Source: Lachnospiraceae bacterium OF09-6
GTDB taxonomy: Bacteria; Bacillota; Clostridia; Lachnospirales; Lachnospiraceae
Direction of reading: 5' to 3'
Assembly (NCBI GenBank): GCA_003435055.1
Contig: QUMM01000003.1
Span: 124,001 to 188,000 of the forward strand
Length of the DNA: 64,000 nt
The notes beneath the pieces were generated by a model. The model searched no databases. It was not told where the DNA came from and worked only from the letters and a program-made list of their open reading frames with translations. A program made the position numbers and the translations under genes. Below are positions 44,807-55,128 of the stretch, in pieces; position 1 is the stretch's first letter; every line of letters starts with the position of its first letter.

Positions 44807-45421
44807 ATGCAGGAATCATCTATTTCAGAAAAAATAAAAGAGCTACGAACTGATCTGAAGATGAATCAAAAAAACTTTTCCGCAGCTATTGGTATACGTC
44901 AGTCAACTTTATCCAGTTATGAAAATGGTGTGGTTACTCCCTCCAATGATGTGTTATTGACTATTGCTCAGAAATTTCATGTCTCACTGGACTGGTTATT
45001 TGGATTATCTGAAAATAAAGTACAGATTTCTACTCTCAGCGATATTCTTTGGGTTTTACTGCAGATGAATGAATCCAATGAACTCCGGTATGAACTGGAT
45101 ATAAATAATAAACTTCCCGGTGATATAGAAACAGAAACACAGAAATGGTATGCCGGACTTCGCTTTTATGGAAATGATCCGGAACATTCTTTAAACGCAG
45201 ATATGTGTAATTTTCTTGCTGATCTGCAGGAGAACAGAGAAAGCCTGGAATCTTATTTCACAGGCAAAGATATGTTTGATATGTGGAAAAAGCAGACGTT
45301 GGAATACTACACTTCCAAACCTGTCACCCATAAAGAAATTGAAGAACTGGATTTTGAGACACGAATCCGTAAACGAGATGAACTTTTAACACAGAAATTT
45401 TCCAATAACGAACAGAAATAG
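44807..45421 (+). CDS. XRE-family transcriptional regulator of the element
   Basis: 204 residues from the ATG at 44807, preceded by AAGGAGGTGG. The N-terminal helix-turn-helix (residues 8-65) reads IKELRTDLKMNQKNFSAAIGIRQSTLSSYENGVVTPSNDVLLTIA (in part), the Cro/CI class, followed by a longer C-terminal region that could sense a signal or oligomerise. It is transcribed away from the excisionase-like gene across the operator-like repeats, as in phage and ICE control circuits. Confidence 0.85.
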   Translation: MQESSISEKIKELRTDLKMNQKNFSAAIGIRQSTLSSYENGVVTPSNDVLLTIAQKFHVSLDWLFGLSENKVQISTLSDILWVLLQMNESNELRYELDINNKLPGDIETETQKWYAGLRFYGNDPEHSLNADMCNFLADLQENRESLESYFTGKDMFDMWKKQTLEYYTSKPVTHKEIEELDFETRIRKRDELLTQKFSNNEQK

Positions 45422-45532
45422 TATCATAACCGTATCACAGGCAGATATGCGAAGGTTTTCTTTTTCTTCCCATACCTGCCTGTTTTTAATTTATTCGCTA
45501 TTCTTTACAGCCTTATTTTAATCTTTTTACTC

Positions 45533-45691
45533 AACAGAAAAACCCCGGAACCTTGCGGTTCCGGGGCATCTTACGCTACAGTACGATACACACGAAGTGT
45601 ATACTAAAATATATAATTATAATCTGTCAATCAGTGATTACTCGATGATAGAAGCAACACGGCCTGATCCTACAGTACGTCCACCTTCACG
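45533..45691 (-). repeat. Tuf 3' end and terminator, right copy of the direct repeat
   Basis: 159 bp matching 39812-39971 with three differences. It comprises the tuf terminator, a spacer and the last 54 coding bases of the intact tuf gene. Confidence 0.85.
45534..45568 (-). terminator. Terminator of tuf
   Basis: Ten-bp perfect stem CCCCGGAACC / GGTTCCGGGG (45543-45552 / 45557-45566) with a GCAA loop on the minus strand, followed by TTTTTC. A slightly bulged copy stands at 39822-39846. Confidence 0.9.
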
Positions 45692-46825
45692 GATAGCGAA
45701 AGTAAGACCCTGTTCCATAGCGATTGGGTGGATCAGTTCGATAGTCATTTCTACGTTATCACCAGGCATGCACATCTCTGTTCCTTCTGGAAGAGTGATC
45801 AGACCTGTTACGTCAGTTGTTCTGAAGTAGAACTGTGGACGATAGTTGTTGAAGAATGGAGTATGACGTCCACCTTCATCTTTTGTCAGAACGTAAACCT
45901 GAGCTGTGAACTTTGTATGGCATGTAACTGTACCTGGTTTAGCAAGTACCTGTCCACGCTGGATATCTGTTCTCTGAACACCACGAAGAAGAGCACCGAT
46001 GTTATCACCAGCCTGAGCTTCATCAAGGAGTTTACGGAACATTTCTACACCAGTTACAACTACTTTACGAGTTTCTTCTTTGATACCAACGATTTCAACT
46101 TCGTCAGATACATGAAGAACACCACGTTCTACTCTACCAGTTGCAACAGTACCACGACCTGTGATAGAGAAAACGTCCTCTACAGGCATCAGGAATGGCT
46201 GATCTGTAGCACGCTGTGGATCTGGGATGTATTCATCGATTGTGTTCATCAGTTCCATGATCTTGTCTCCCCATGGTCCCATTGGATCCTGCAGAGCCAT
46301 CAGAGCGGAACCTTTGATGATTGGGCAATCTGTGAATTCATATTCTTCCAGCTGTTCTGTGATTTCCATTTCAACGAGTTCAAGAAGTTCTTCATCGTCT
46401 ACCATATCACATTTGTTCATGAATACTACGATGTAAGGTACACCTACCTGACGGGACAGAAGGATATGTTCCTTTGTCTGAGCCATAACACCATCAGTAG
46501 CAGCTACAACCAGGATAGCACCATCCATCTGAGCAGCACCTGTGATCATGTTCTTAACGTAGTCAGCATGACCTGGGCAGTCAACGTGTGCGTAATGTCT
46601 CTTTTCTGTTTCGTATTCTACGTGAGCTGTAGAAATTGTGATACCACGTTCTCTTTCTTCTGGAGCTTTATCAATGTTTTCGAAATCTGTAGCTGTGTTA
46701 CCAGCAACTCTTTCAGACAGAACTTTTGTGATAGCTGCTGTTAAAGTTGTTTTACCATGGTCAACGTGTCCGATGGTACCGATATTACAATGTGGTTTGG
46801 TTCTCTCAAATTTAGCCTTTGCCAT
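45638..46825 (-). CDS. tuf: Elongation factor Tu
   Basis: 395 residues, full length. G1 [10 protein letters not shown]3 [13 protein letters not shown]4 NKCD, and the usual domain II/III sequence to GRVASIIE. It delivers aminoacyl-tRNA to the ribosome. It lies 124 bp downstream of fusA with its own promoter in the gap. The 3' end is duplicated at the far side of the decayed element, which marks tuf as the integration target; the coding sequence is intact. Confidence 0.99.
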   Translation of the reverse strand: MAKAKFERTKPHCNIGTIGHVDHGKTTLTAAITKVLSERVAGNTATDFENIDKAPEERERGITISTAHVEYETEKRHYAHVDCPGHADYVKNMITGAAQMDGAILVVAATDGVMAQTKEHILLSRQVGVPYIVVFMNKCDMVDDEELLELVEMEITEQLEEYEFTDCPIIKGSALMALQDPMGPWGDKIMELMNTIDEYIPDPQRATDQPFLMPVEDVFSITGRGTVATGRVERGVLHVSDEVEIVGIKEETRKVVVTGVEMFRKLLDEAQAGDNIGALLRGVQRTDIQRGQVLAKPGTVTCHTKFTAQVYVLTKDEGGRHTPFFNNYRPQFYFRTTDVTGLITLPEGTEMCMPGDNVEMTIELIHPIAMEQGLTFAIREGGRTVGSGRVASIIE

Positions 46826-46897
46826 TGTGATTTTCCTCCTTAAAACTATACGCTTTATGCGATTATGATTGTTATAAAATATAACAGGCTATCTAAG

Positions 46898-46926
46898 ATT
46901 ATATTTCAAATCTTAGATATTTTCAA
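46898..46926 (-). promoter_or_regulatory. Promoter of tuf
   Basis: On the minus strand TTGAAA (46921-46926), a 17-base spacer and TATAAT (46898-46903). The spacer carries half of a 10-bp inverted repeat (TATCTAAGAT). Confidence 0.75.
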
Positions 46927-46949
46927 GCCCATTTTTATTTAATTCTTTC

Positions 46950-49067
46950 TTATTTAGCCTTTGCGCTCAGTACTTTTTCCTGTACAGACTTTGGAACTGG
47001 CTCGTATTTTTCGAAGAACATTGAGTAGTTACCACGTCCCTGTGTCTTAGAACGAAGGTCTGTAGAATAACCGAACATTTCAGCAAGAGGTACGTATCCA
47101 CGAACGATCTTTCCGCCGCCGATATCATCCATACCTTCGATACGTCCACGACGAGAGTTGATATCACCGATAACATCTCCCATGTATTCTTCCGGCATAG
47201 TTACTTCAACCTTCATGATCGGCTCAAGTAAGATTGCTCCGCCCTTCTTCATAGCGTCCTTGAATGCCATAGAACCGGCAATGTGGAATGCCATTTCAGA
47301 AGAGTCAACTTCATGGTAAGATCCGTCGTATACGTTAGCGTGTACACCCAGTACAGGGAATCCGCCAAGGATACCAGACTGTGCAGCTTCTTCAATACCT
47401 TCTCCTACAGCTGGGATGTATTCCTTAGGAATCGCACCACCAACTACAGTAGACTCAAACTTGAAGGTTTCTTCGCCGTTTGGATCCATAGGTGTGAAGA
47501 TAACTTTACAGTGACCATACTGTCCACGTCCACCGGACTGTTTTGCATACTTGCTGTCAACATTAACTTCTTTTGTAAAGGTCTCTTTGTAAGCAACCTG
47601 AGGTGCACCTACATTAGCCTCTACCTTAAATTCACGAAGCAGACGGTCAACGATGATTTCCAAGTGAAGTTCACCCATACCAGCGATGATAGTCTGACCT
47701 GTTTCCTGATCAGTATGAGCACGGAATGTTGGGTCTTCTTCTGCAAGTTTTGCAAGTGCTTCACCCATCTTGCCCTGACCAGCTTTTGTCTTAGGCTCGA
47801 TAGCCAGCTCGATAACTGGTTCTGGGAATTCCATAGATTCCAGAATTACCGGATGCTGTTCATCACAGATGGTATCACCTGTCGTTGTGTTCTTGAAACC
47901 AACTGCAGCAGCGATATCTCCGGAGTAAACCTTATCCAGCTCAGCTCTCTTGTTAGCGTGCATCTGAAGAATACGTCCCACACGTTCCTTTTTGCCCTTT
48001 GTTGCATTCAGTACGTAAGAACCAGAATTCATAGTACCTGAGTAAACACGGAAGAATGCCAGTTTACCAACAAATGGGTCAGCCATGATCTTGAATGCCA
48101 GAGCGGAGAATGGTTCTTCATCAGAAGAATGTCTTTCCACTTCATTTCCTTCCATATCCACACCCTTGATAGACGGGATGTCGATAGGAGATGGCATAAA
48201 GTCGATAATAGCATCCAGAAGCTTCTGAACACCTTTGTTACGGTAAGCTGTACCACAGCAAACCGGAACTGCTGTACATTCGCAGGTACCTTTTCTCAGA
48301 ACCTTCTTCAGGGCTTCAACGGATGGTTCTTCACCTTCCAGATATTCCATCATCAGATCGTCATCCAGTTCGCAGATCTTTTCAACCAGCTCTGTATGAT
48401 ACAGTTCTGCATCTTCCTGCATATCTTCTGGGATGTCAACGATAGAAATATCTTCACCCTTTTCATCATTATAAATATATGCTTTCATTTCGAACAGGTC
48501 GATGATTCCTTTGAATTCATCTTCCTTACCGATTGGCAGCTGAAGAACGATTGCGTTCTTACCAAGTCTTGTTCTGATCTGGTCTACAGCACCATAGAAG
48601 TTAGCACCAAGGATATCCATCTTGTTGATGAATGCCATACGTGGTACATTGTAGGTATCAGCCTGACGCCATACGTTTTCTGACTGAGGCTCAACACCAC
48701 CCTTTGCACAGAAGACGCCGACAGCGCCATCCAGTACACGAAGGGAACGTTCTACTTCTACTGTAAAGTCAACGTGTCCTGGAGTATCAATGATGTTGAT
48801 ACGATGTTCCAGAGCACCTGGCTGAGGCTTACAGTTTTCCTGATGTGTCCAGTGACAAGTTGTAGCTGCTGAAGTAATTGTGATACCTCTTTCCTGTTCC
48901 TGCTCCATCCAGTCCATGGTTGCAGTACCTTCATGAGTATCACCGATTTTATAGTTAACACCAGTGTAATACAGGATACGCTCTGTCAGTGTGGTCTTAC
49001 CAGCATCGATATGAGCCATAATACCAATATTTCTGGTTCTCTCCAACGGATATTCTCTTCCAGCCAA
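46950..49067 (-). CDS. fusA: Elongation factor G
   Basis: 705 residues, full length. G1 [10 protein letters not shown]3 DTPGHVDF, G4 NKMD, and domain IV with GGRGQYGHC and the terminal [13 protein letters not shown]. It catalyses translocation. It follows rpsG by 15 bp in the str operon rpsL-rpsG-fusA. Confidence 0.99.
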   Translation of the reverse strand: MAGREYPLERTRNIGIMAHIDAGKTTLTERILYYTGVNYKIGDTHEGTATMDWMEQEQERGITITSAATTCHWTHQENCKPQPGALEHRINIIDTPGHVDFTVEVERSLRVLDGAVGVFCAKGGVEPQSENVWRQADTYNVPRMAFINKMDILGANFYGAVDQIRTRLGKNAIVLQLPIGKEDEFKGIIDLFEMKAYIYNDEKGEDISIVDIPEDMQEDAELYHTELVEKICELDDDLMMEYLEGEEPSVEALKKVLRKGTCECTAVPVCCGTAYRNKGVQKLLDAIIDFMPSPIDIPSIKGVDMEGNEVERHSSDEEPFSALAFKIMADPFVGKLAFFRVYSGTMNSGSYVLNATKGKKERVGRILQMHANKRAELDKVYSGDIAAAVGFKNTTTGDTICDEQHPVILESMEFPEPVIELAIEPKTKAGQGKMGEALAKLAEEDPTFRAHTDQETGQTIIAGMGELHLEIIVDRLLREFKVEANVGAPQVAYKETFTKEVNVDSKYAKQSGGRGQYGHCKVIFTPMDPNGEETFKFESTVVGGAIPKEYIPAVGEGIEEAAQSGILGGFPVLGVHANVYDGSYHEVDSSEMAFHIAGSMAFKDAMKKGGAILLEPIMKVEVTMPEEYMGDVIGDINSRRGRIEGMDDIGGGKIVRGYVPLAEMFGYSTDLRSKTQGRGNYSMFFEKYEPVPKSVQEKVLSAKAK

Positions 49068-49082
49068 GGTAAATTCCTCCTA

Positions 49083-49583
<501 letters not shown>

Positions 49584-49745
49584 TCATCGGTACTCACATG
49601 TGTCGTTCTAATGTGTTCGTGCTCGAAAGCTTCTATTTAAACCTGCAACCACCTGGTAATAGAACCCCGGCACTAATACTAGTTCTGTTTGTGATACGAA
49701 TTATTTTACTAATTTATATTACTAACTAAAATCGATATCTAAGAA

Positions 49746-50168
49746 TTATTTCTTAGCGTCTTTTGGTCTCTTTGCTCCGTATTTGGAACGAGCCTGTCTT
49801 CTCTTAGCAACACCTGCTGTATCCAGTGTACCACGGATGATGTGGTATCTTGTACCTGGTAAGTCTTTTACTCTACCACCACGGATAAGAACTACGCTAT
49901 GCTCCTGCAGATTGTGTCCTTCACCTGGAATGTAGCTTGTTACTTCGATGTTGTTTGACAGACGAACTCTGGCGATCTTTCTAAGAGCTGAGTTAGGCTT
50001 CTTAGGTGTAGCTGTCTTAACAGCTGTACAAACTCCTCTTTTCTGTGGAGCAGATGTATCAGTGCTTTTCTTCTTCAGGGAGTTAAAGCCTTTCTGAAGA
50101 GCTGGAGCAGTAGATTTTTTGGTTGTTGTCTGTCTGCCTTTTCTTACTAACTGATTAAATGTTGGCAT
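49746..50168 (-). CDS. rpsL: 30S ribosomal protein S12
   Basis: 140 residues from the ATG at 50168 (AGGAGG upstream); a longer frame adds 18 non-family residues. [12 protein letters not shown] start, the [11 protein letters not shown] loop near residue 55 has the lysine associated with streptomycin sensitivity, and [17 protein letters not shown] is intact. First gene of the str operon, with a consensus promoter upstream. Confidence 0.98.
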   Translation of the reverse strand: MPTFNQLVRKGRQTTTKKSTAPALQKGFNSLKKKSTDTSAPQKRGVCTAVKTATPKKPNSALRKIARVRLSNNIEVTSYIPGEGHNLQEHSVVLIRGGRVKDLPGTRYHIIRGTLDTAGVAKRRQARSKYGAKRPKDAKK

Positions 50169-50281
50169 TCTTTTTACCTCCTGTGTTATTCCCCCATTGG
50201 GGTGTGGTTGCCGGCTATTCATTCTTGAATAATTCCGTATGTGCGCACTTCTACCTTGATTGTTTTGTCACGCACGGTTAA

Positions 50282-50310
50282 ATTATAGTAAGTTCGTTTC
50301 TGTCTGTCAA
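50282..50310 (-). promoter_or_regulatory. Consensus promoter of the str operon
   Basis: On the minus strand TTGACA (50305-50310), 17 bases, TATAAT (50282-50287): a perfect sigma-A type promoter about 115 bp before rpsL. Confidence 0.9.
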
Positions 50311-50338
50311 GAACTTTCTTATTATTTTCTAAAAACAA

Positions 50339-50367
50339 TAGACTTATTTTTCTTCCCATGGTATCAT
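50339..50367 (+). promoter_or_regulatory. Possible promoter of the VanZ-like gene
   Basis: TAGACT at 50339-50344, 17 bases, TATCAT at 50362-50367, followed 33 bases later by the ATG with AAAGGAG. Confidence 0.4.
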
Positions 50368-50400
50368 AAGGGACAAATTTAAAAATAAAGGAGTGTTTTT

Positions 50401-51338
50401 ATGATCCGAACTTTATTAAAACCCCTTTCTTTCATTCCTGCCATTTTACTGATGGTGATGATCTATCAGTTCTCTGCTCAGCCTGCTGATGTCTCTTCGC
50501 AGCTGAGTTATAAAGTCAGTTATAAGATTGTCGAGACTGCGGACAATATTTTTGAAACGAACCTGGATTATTGGCAGATGGATAACTGGGCTGTGAGAAT
50601 CAATGGTGTCACCCGTAAATTGGCTCATATGACAGAATATTTTGCTCTTGCTGTTGCCGTATCCTTTCCATTATATGTATATGGAGTGCATGGTATCTGG
50701 CTGATGCTTCTGGCCGGCATCATCTGTGTGGGATTTGCTGCCGGGGATGAGTACCATCAATCTTTTATAGCCGGGCGTGGTCCTTCCGTAAGAGATGTAG
50801 GAATCGACAGCTTTGGTGTTTTCTGGGGAATCATTCTGGTACGAATCATTGGATGGACCGGAAGAAAGACTATTTTCCGCCCCCGTAAGAAAAAAGTAAA
50901 GGTTAAGAAAGTTAAGCAGTATAACAAAAACTATCAATATAACAACTTTGAAGATGAGGATGATCTTCCTCCTTATCAGCCGGGCGGTGCATATCCACCT
51001 TATCAGGGACAGCCTCCGTATTCAGAATGGCCTCCTTATCAGCAGCAACCGTATCCGGGACAACCTCCGTATCCAGAGCAGCCTCCGTATCCGAATCAAC
51101 CGCCTTACCAGCAGCAGCCGTATCCGAATCAGGTCCTTATGAACCGATGCCTGATACCGATGAAATTCATGATCATGACGAGTTTGATTCCGATGTACAT
51201 TCAGACCACCATAAGGAACCTTTCTTTATGAAGAGTGCCTACGATGGAAAGCCAAAGGCTTATGATCCCAAAGATCCTTTTCAGGATTGGATGGATGATT
51301 ATTTTCCAGAAGATGATGAACATCCTGCTTCTAAATAG
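50401..51338 (+). CDS. VanZ-like membrane protein with Pro/Tyr-rich tail, frameshifted
   Basis: About 312 residues if repaired. Four membrane segments in the first 165 residues carry VanZ-family features: QFSAQPADVSSQLSYKV, RKLAHMTEYFALA and DEYHQSFIAGRGPSVRDVGID. A basic linker (RPRKKKVKVKKVKQ) and acidic stretch precede repeats of PPYP/EQ/NQ. The uninterrupted frame stops at 51231 after NQVLMNR...; adding one G to GG at 51132-51133 gives GPYEPMPDTDEIHDHDEFDS and an end WMDDYFPEDDEHPASK at 51338, just before the terminator. VanZ relatives are linked to glycopeptide response but the function here is unknown. It is the one plus-strand gene between rpoC and rpsL. Confidence 0.75.
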
Positions 51339-51343
51339 TTGTT

Positions 51344-51388
51344 TTAAAAAAATGAGCCATTCACATATGTGAACAGCTCATTTTTTTA
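51344..51388. terminator. Bidirectional terminator between the VanZ-like gene and rpoC
   Basis: AAAAAAATGAGC pairs with GCTCATTTTTTT (about 51346-51387) with an inner TTCACATATGTGAA palindrome. T-runs follow on both strands, so it can end both converging transcripts. Confidence 0.9.
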
Positions 51389-51406
51389 TCTTTGATTATC
51401 CGAATC

Positions 51407-54400
51407 TTATTCTTCTGTTTCAGTAGCTTCTTCCACTTCTGCAGTTTCTTCTGAAATATCTTCTGTTACTTCTTCTGCAGCAGCATCAGCAGCCATATCT
51501 TCTACTTCATCGTAATCCATCTCGTCATCAAAAAGAATGTCATCATCTTCGGTTTCATCCTGCATATATTCGGTATTCAGATGAACATTGCGGTATCTCT
51601 TCATACCGGTACCAGCCGGGATCAGCTTACCGATGATTACGTTTTCTTTCATACCAATCAGTGGATCGATCTTACCCTTGATCGCTGCTTCTGTCAATAC
51701 CTTAGTGGTTTCCTGGAAGGATGCAGCTGACAGGAAGGAGTTAGTAGCCAGGGATGCTTTTGTAATACCAAGCATTACCTGTTTTCCTTCTGCAGGCTCT
51801 TTGCCTTCTTCGATCATCTTTTCATTGGTATCTTCAAAGTCAAGAATGTCAACCTGTGTTCCCGGAAGGAAATCAGTATCTCCAGCTTCCTCAACTCTGA
51901 TCTTCTGCAGCATCTGACGTACAATCACTTCGATATGTTTATCGTTGATTTCTACACCCTGCAGACGGTATACACGCTGTACTTCCTGGATCATGTAATC
52001 CTGTACGGCACGCACACCCTTGATTCTTAAAATATCATGTGGATTTACGCTACCTTCGGTCAGTTCATCACCGGCTCCCAGCTCTACGCCATCCAGAACT
52101 TTAATTCTGGAACCATACGGGATCAGGTAAGTCTTAGACTCTCCTGTTTCCTGATTGGTCACGATAATTTCACGTTTCTTCTTCGTATCACGGATCTCAA
52201 CTTTACCGGCGATCTCAGTGATGATTGCAAGACCCTTTGGTTTTCTCGCTTCAAAAAGCTCCTCAACTCGAGGAAGACCCTGTGTAATATCTCCACCAGC
52301 CACACCACCGGTATGGAAGGTACGCATGGTCAGCTGTGTACCAGGTTCACCGATAGACTGTGCTGCAATGATACCTACGGATTCACCTACCTGTACCGGT
52401 TCACCGGTTGCCAGGTTGGCACCATAACATTTTGCGCAGACACCGATATGTGACTTACAGGTCAGCACAGTACGGATCTTAATCTTTTCAAATGGCTTGC
52501 CTTCTGCATCTACACCTTCGGACATGATCTTTGCAGCACGCTTCGGTGTGATCATATGGTTAGCCTTTACAATCACTTCACCATTCTTATCACAGATCGT
52601 CTCACAGGAGAATCTTCCTGTGATACGTTCCTGAAGGCTTTCGATCTCTTCTTTACCATCACGAAGTGCCTGTACATACATACCAGGTGCTTCCTTACCT
52701 TCACAGCAGTCTGTCTCACGAATGATCAGGTGCTGTGATACGTCTACCAGACGTCTGGTCAGGTAACCAGAGTCAGCGGTACGAAGAGCTGTATCGGACA
52801 GACCTTTACGAGCTCCATGAGCAGACATGAAGTATTCCAGTACGTCCAGACCTTCACGGAAGTTGGACTTAATAGGAAGTTCGATGGTGTGACCGGTTGT
52901 ATCGGCCATCAGTCCTCGCATACCTGCCAGCTGTTTGATCTGCTTATCAGAACCACGGGCTCCTGAGTCAGCCATCATGTAGATGTTGTTGTACTTATCC
53001 AGACCATCCAGCAGAGCTTTGGTCAGAATATCATCGGTATTCTTCCAGGTCTCAACAACTTCTTTATAACGTTCTTCTTCTGTGATCAGACCACGTTTGT
53101 AGTTTCTTGTGATCTTATCTACAGTATCCTGAGCCTCAGCTATCAGCTGTGGTTTCTGTGGTGGCACAGTCATATCGGAAATGGATACGGTCATGGCCGC
53201 TCTGGTAGAATATTTGTAACCCATGGACTTGATATCATCCAGCACTTCTGCTGTCTTGGTAGCTCCATGTGTATTGATAACTTTCTGAAGGATCTGTTTC
53301 AGACCTTTCTTACCTACATGGAAATCAACTTCCAGGGCAAGATCATTGTCATGATTGCTTCGATCTACAAATCCAAGGTCCTGAGGAAGGATCTCGTTAA
53401 AGATAAATCGTCCCAGTGTAGAGCTGACTGTTCCTGTCTTCTCTGTTCCGTCCGGCATTGTCTTAGTAACACGAACGTGAATCTTTGTCTGAAGAGTAAT
53501 TACCTGGTTCTCATATGCAAGGATTGCTTCGTTGACACTCTTGAAGAACTTACCTTCTCCCTTTGCTCCAGGTCTTTCCTGTGTCAGATAGTAAATACCA
53601 AGGACCATATCCTGTGAAGGAACGGCTACAGGGCCGCCATCAGACGGCTTCAGAAGGTTGTTCGGTGAAAGAAGCAGGAAACGGCACTCTGCCTGTGCTT
53701 CTACGGACAGCGGAAGATGAACCGCCATCTGGTCACCATCGAAGTCGGCGTTGAACGCGGTACAAACCAGTGGATGCAGCTTAATCGCTTTTCCCTGCAC
53801 CAGAATCGGTTCAAATGCCTGAATACCAAGTCTGTGCAGTGTAGGAGCACGGTTCAGCATGACCGGATGCTCTTTAATAACCTGTTCCAGGACATCCCAT
53901 ACCTGCGGTTCCAGTCTCTCAACCATCTTCTTGGCATTCTTAATATTGTGAGAAGTACCGTTTGCCACCAGTTCTTTCATAACGAAAGGCTTGAACAGCT
54001 CAATCGCCATCTCCTGTGGCAGACCGCACTGGTAAATCTTCAGTTCAGGACCAACAACGATAACGGAACGCCCGGAATAGTCAACTCGTTTTCCGAGCAG
54101 GTTCTGACGGAAACGTCCTGATTTACCCTTTAACATATCCGACAGGGACTTCAGTGGTCTGTTACCCGGTCCAGTTACCGGACGTCCTCTACGTCCGTTA
54201 TCAATCAGAGCATCCACAGATTCCTGCAGCATTCTCTTTTCGTTACGAACGATGATATCTGGTGCGCCCAGCTCTAACAGTCTTTTCAGACGGTTGTTAC
54301 GGTTGATAATACGACGATACAGATCATTTAAGTCAGATGTGGCAAAACGTCCACCATCCAGCTGTACCATCGGACGGATATCTGGCGGGATAACCGGAAT

Positions 54401-55114
54401 GACAGTCATGATCATCCACTCTGGTTTATTTCCAGATTCACGGAATGCTTCTACGACTTCCAGTCTCTTTACGATACGGGCACGCTTCTGGCCTGATGAT
54501 TCAGCCAGAGCAGCCTGTAATTCTGCAGATTCCTTGTCCATATCAATTGCTTCCAGAAGCTCTTTGATGGCTTCTGCACCCATGCCAACACGGAATGTGT
54601 CTCCATAGGCTTCTCTTGCTTCCTGATATTCTTTTTCTGTCAGCACCTGCTTATACATCAGGTTAGTATCACCGGCATCCAGTACAATGTAGTTCGCAAA
54701 GTACAGAACTTTTTCCAGTACACGCGGTGATAAGTCCAACATCAGCCCCATTCTGGAAGGGATACCCTTGAAATACCAGATATGAGAAACTGGTGCAGCC
54801 AGTTCAATATGACCCATACGCTCTCTACGAACGCTGGATTTGGTAACTTCTACACCACAGCGATCGCAGACAACACCTTTATAACGGATTTTCTTATATT
54901 TACCACAGTGGCACTCCCAGTCCTTGCTAGGTCCGAAAATACGTTCACAGAAAAGTCCGTCTTTTTCCGGTTTCAGTGTTCTGTAGTTAATGGTTTCCGG
55001 TTTCTTTACTTCTCCATGGGACCACTCTCTGATTTTCTCAGGAGATGCCAGGCCAATCTTGATCGCATCAAACGAAATTGGCTGATAAACTTCTTTATTT
55101 GTTACTTCTGCCAT
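51407..55114 (-). CDS. rpoC: RNA polymerase subunit beta'
   Basis: 1235 residues, normal for Clostridia. Zinc knuckle [20 protein letters not shown] near residue 70, catalytic [12 protein letters not shown] near 455, bridge-helix [24 protein letters not shown] near 770. The C-terminus is acidic ([20 protein letters not shown]), longer than in E. coli but usual for the group. It starts 14 bp after rpoB. Confidence 0.99.
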   Translation of the reverse strand: MAEVTNKEVYQPISFDAIKIGLASPEKIREWSHGEVKKPETINYRTLKPEKDGLFCERIFGPSKDWECHCGKYKKIRYKGVVCDRCGVEVTKSSVRRERMGHIELAAPVSHIWYFKGIPSRMGLMLDLSPRVLEKVLYFANYIVLDAGDTNLMYKQVLTEKEYQEAREAYGDTFRVGMGAEAIKELLEAIDMDKESAELQAALAESSGQKRARIVKRLEVVEAFRESGNKPEWMIMTVIPVIPPDIRPMVQLDGGRFATSDLNDLYRRIINRNNRLKRLLELGAPDIIVRNEKRMLQESVDALIDNGRRGRPVTGPGNRPLKSLSDMLKGKSGRFRQNLLGKRVDYSGRSVIVVGPELKIYQCGLPQEMAIELFKPFVMKELVANGTSHNIKNAKKMVERLEPQVWDVLEQVIKEHPVMLNRAPTLHRLGIQAFEPILVQGKAIKLHPLVCTAFNADFDGDQMAVHLPLSVEAQAECRFLLLSPNNLLKPSDGGPVAVPSQDMVLGIYYLTQERPGAKGEGKFFKSVNEAILAYENQVITLQTKIHVRVTKTMPDGTEKTGTVSSTLGRFIFNEILPQDLGFVDRSNHDNDLALEVDFHVGKKGLKQILQKVINTHGATKTAEVLDDIKSMGYKYSTRAAMTVSISDMTVPPQKPQLIAEAQDTVDKITRNYKRGLITEEERYKEVVETWKNTDDILTKALLDGLDKYNNIYMMADSGARGSDKQIKQLAGMRGLMADTTGHTIELPIKSNFREGLDVLEYFMSAHGARKGLSDTALRTADSGYLTRRLVDVSQHLIIRETDCCEGKEAPGMYVQALRDGKEEIESLQERITGRFSCETICDKNGEVIVKANHMITPKRAAKIMSEGVDAEGKPFEKIKIRTVLTCKSHIGVCAKCYGANLATGEPVQVGESVGIIAAQSIGEPGTQLTMRTFHTGGVAGGDITQGLPRVEELFEARKPKGLAIITEIAGKVEIRDTKKKREIIVTNQETGESKTYLIPYGSRIKVLDGVELGAGDELTEGSVNPHDILRIKGVRAVQDYMIQEVQRVYRLQGVEINDKHIEVIVRQMLQKIRVEEAGDTDFLPGTQVDILDFEDTNEKMIEEGKEPAEGKQVMLGITKASLATNSFLSAASFQETTKVLTEAAIKGKIDPLIGMKENVIIGKLIPAGTGMKRYRNVHLNTEYMQDETEDDDILFDDEMDYDEVEDMAADAAAEEVTEDISEETAEVEEATETEE

Positions 55115-55128
55115 GAATGGTTCCCTCC

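Larger units (their letters stand above)
39812..45691. mobile_element. Decayed integrative element at the 3' end of tuf
   Basis: About 5.9 kb bounded by the 160-bp tuf-tail direct repeats. It contains an XRE regulator and an excisionase-like gene in divergent orientation, the first 90 codons of a tyrosine integrase, TnpV, a secreted triple-repeat protein with a two-component system, a gene fragment and a 32-residue peptide gene. Short similar sequences at 40077-40100 and 45421-45445 (TAGTATCA..GGTATCACAG type) lie near the two ends and may be integrase arm sites. There are no conjugation or replication genes, and the integrase lacks its catalytic domain, so it is immobile on its own. Integration into tuf is inferred from the repeat. 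Confidence 0.8.

Noticed and set aside
45728..46744. A 338-codon open frame antisense to tuf
   Set aside because: It mirrors the codon bias of tuf, has no ribosome binding site or family match, and tuf itself is beyond doubt.
46889..46921. Ten-bp inverted repeat between fusA and tuf as a terminator
   Set aside because: There is no T-run, and half of it lies in the spacer of a good tuf promoter; it is more likely promoter-associated.
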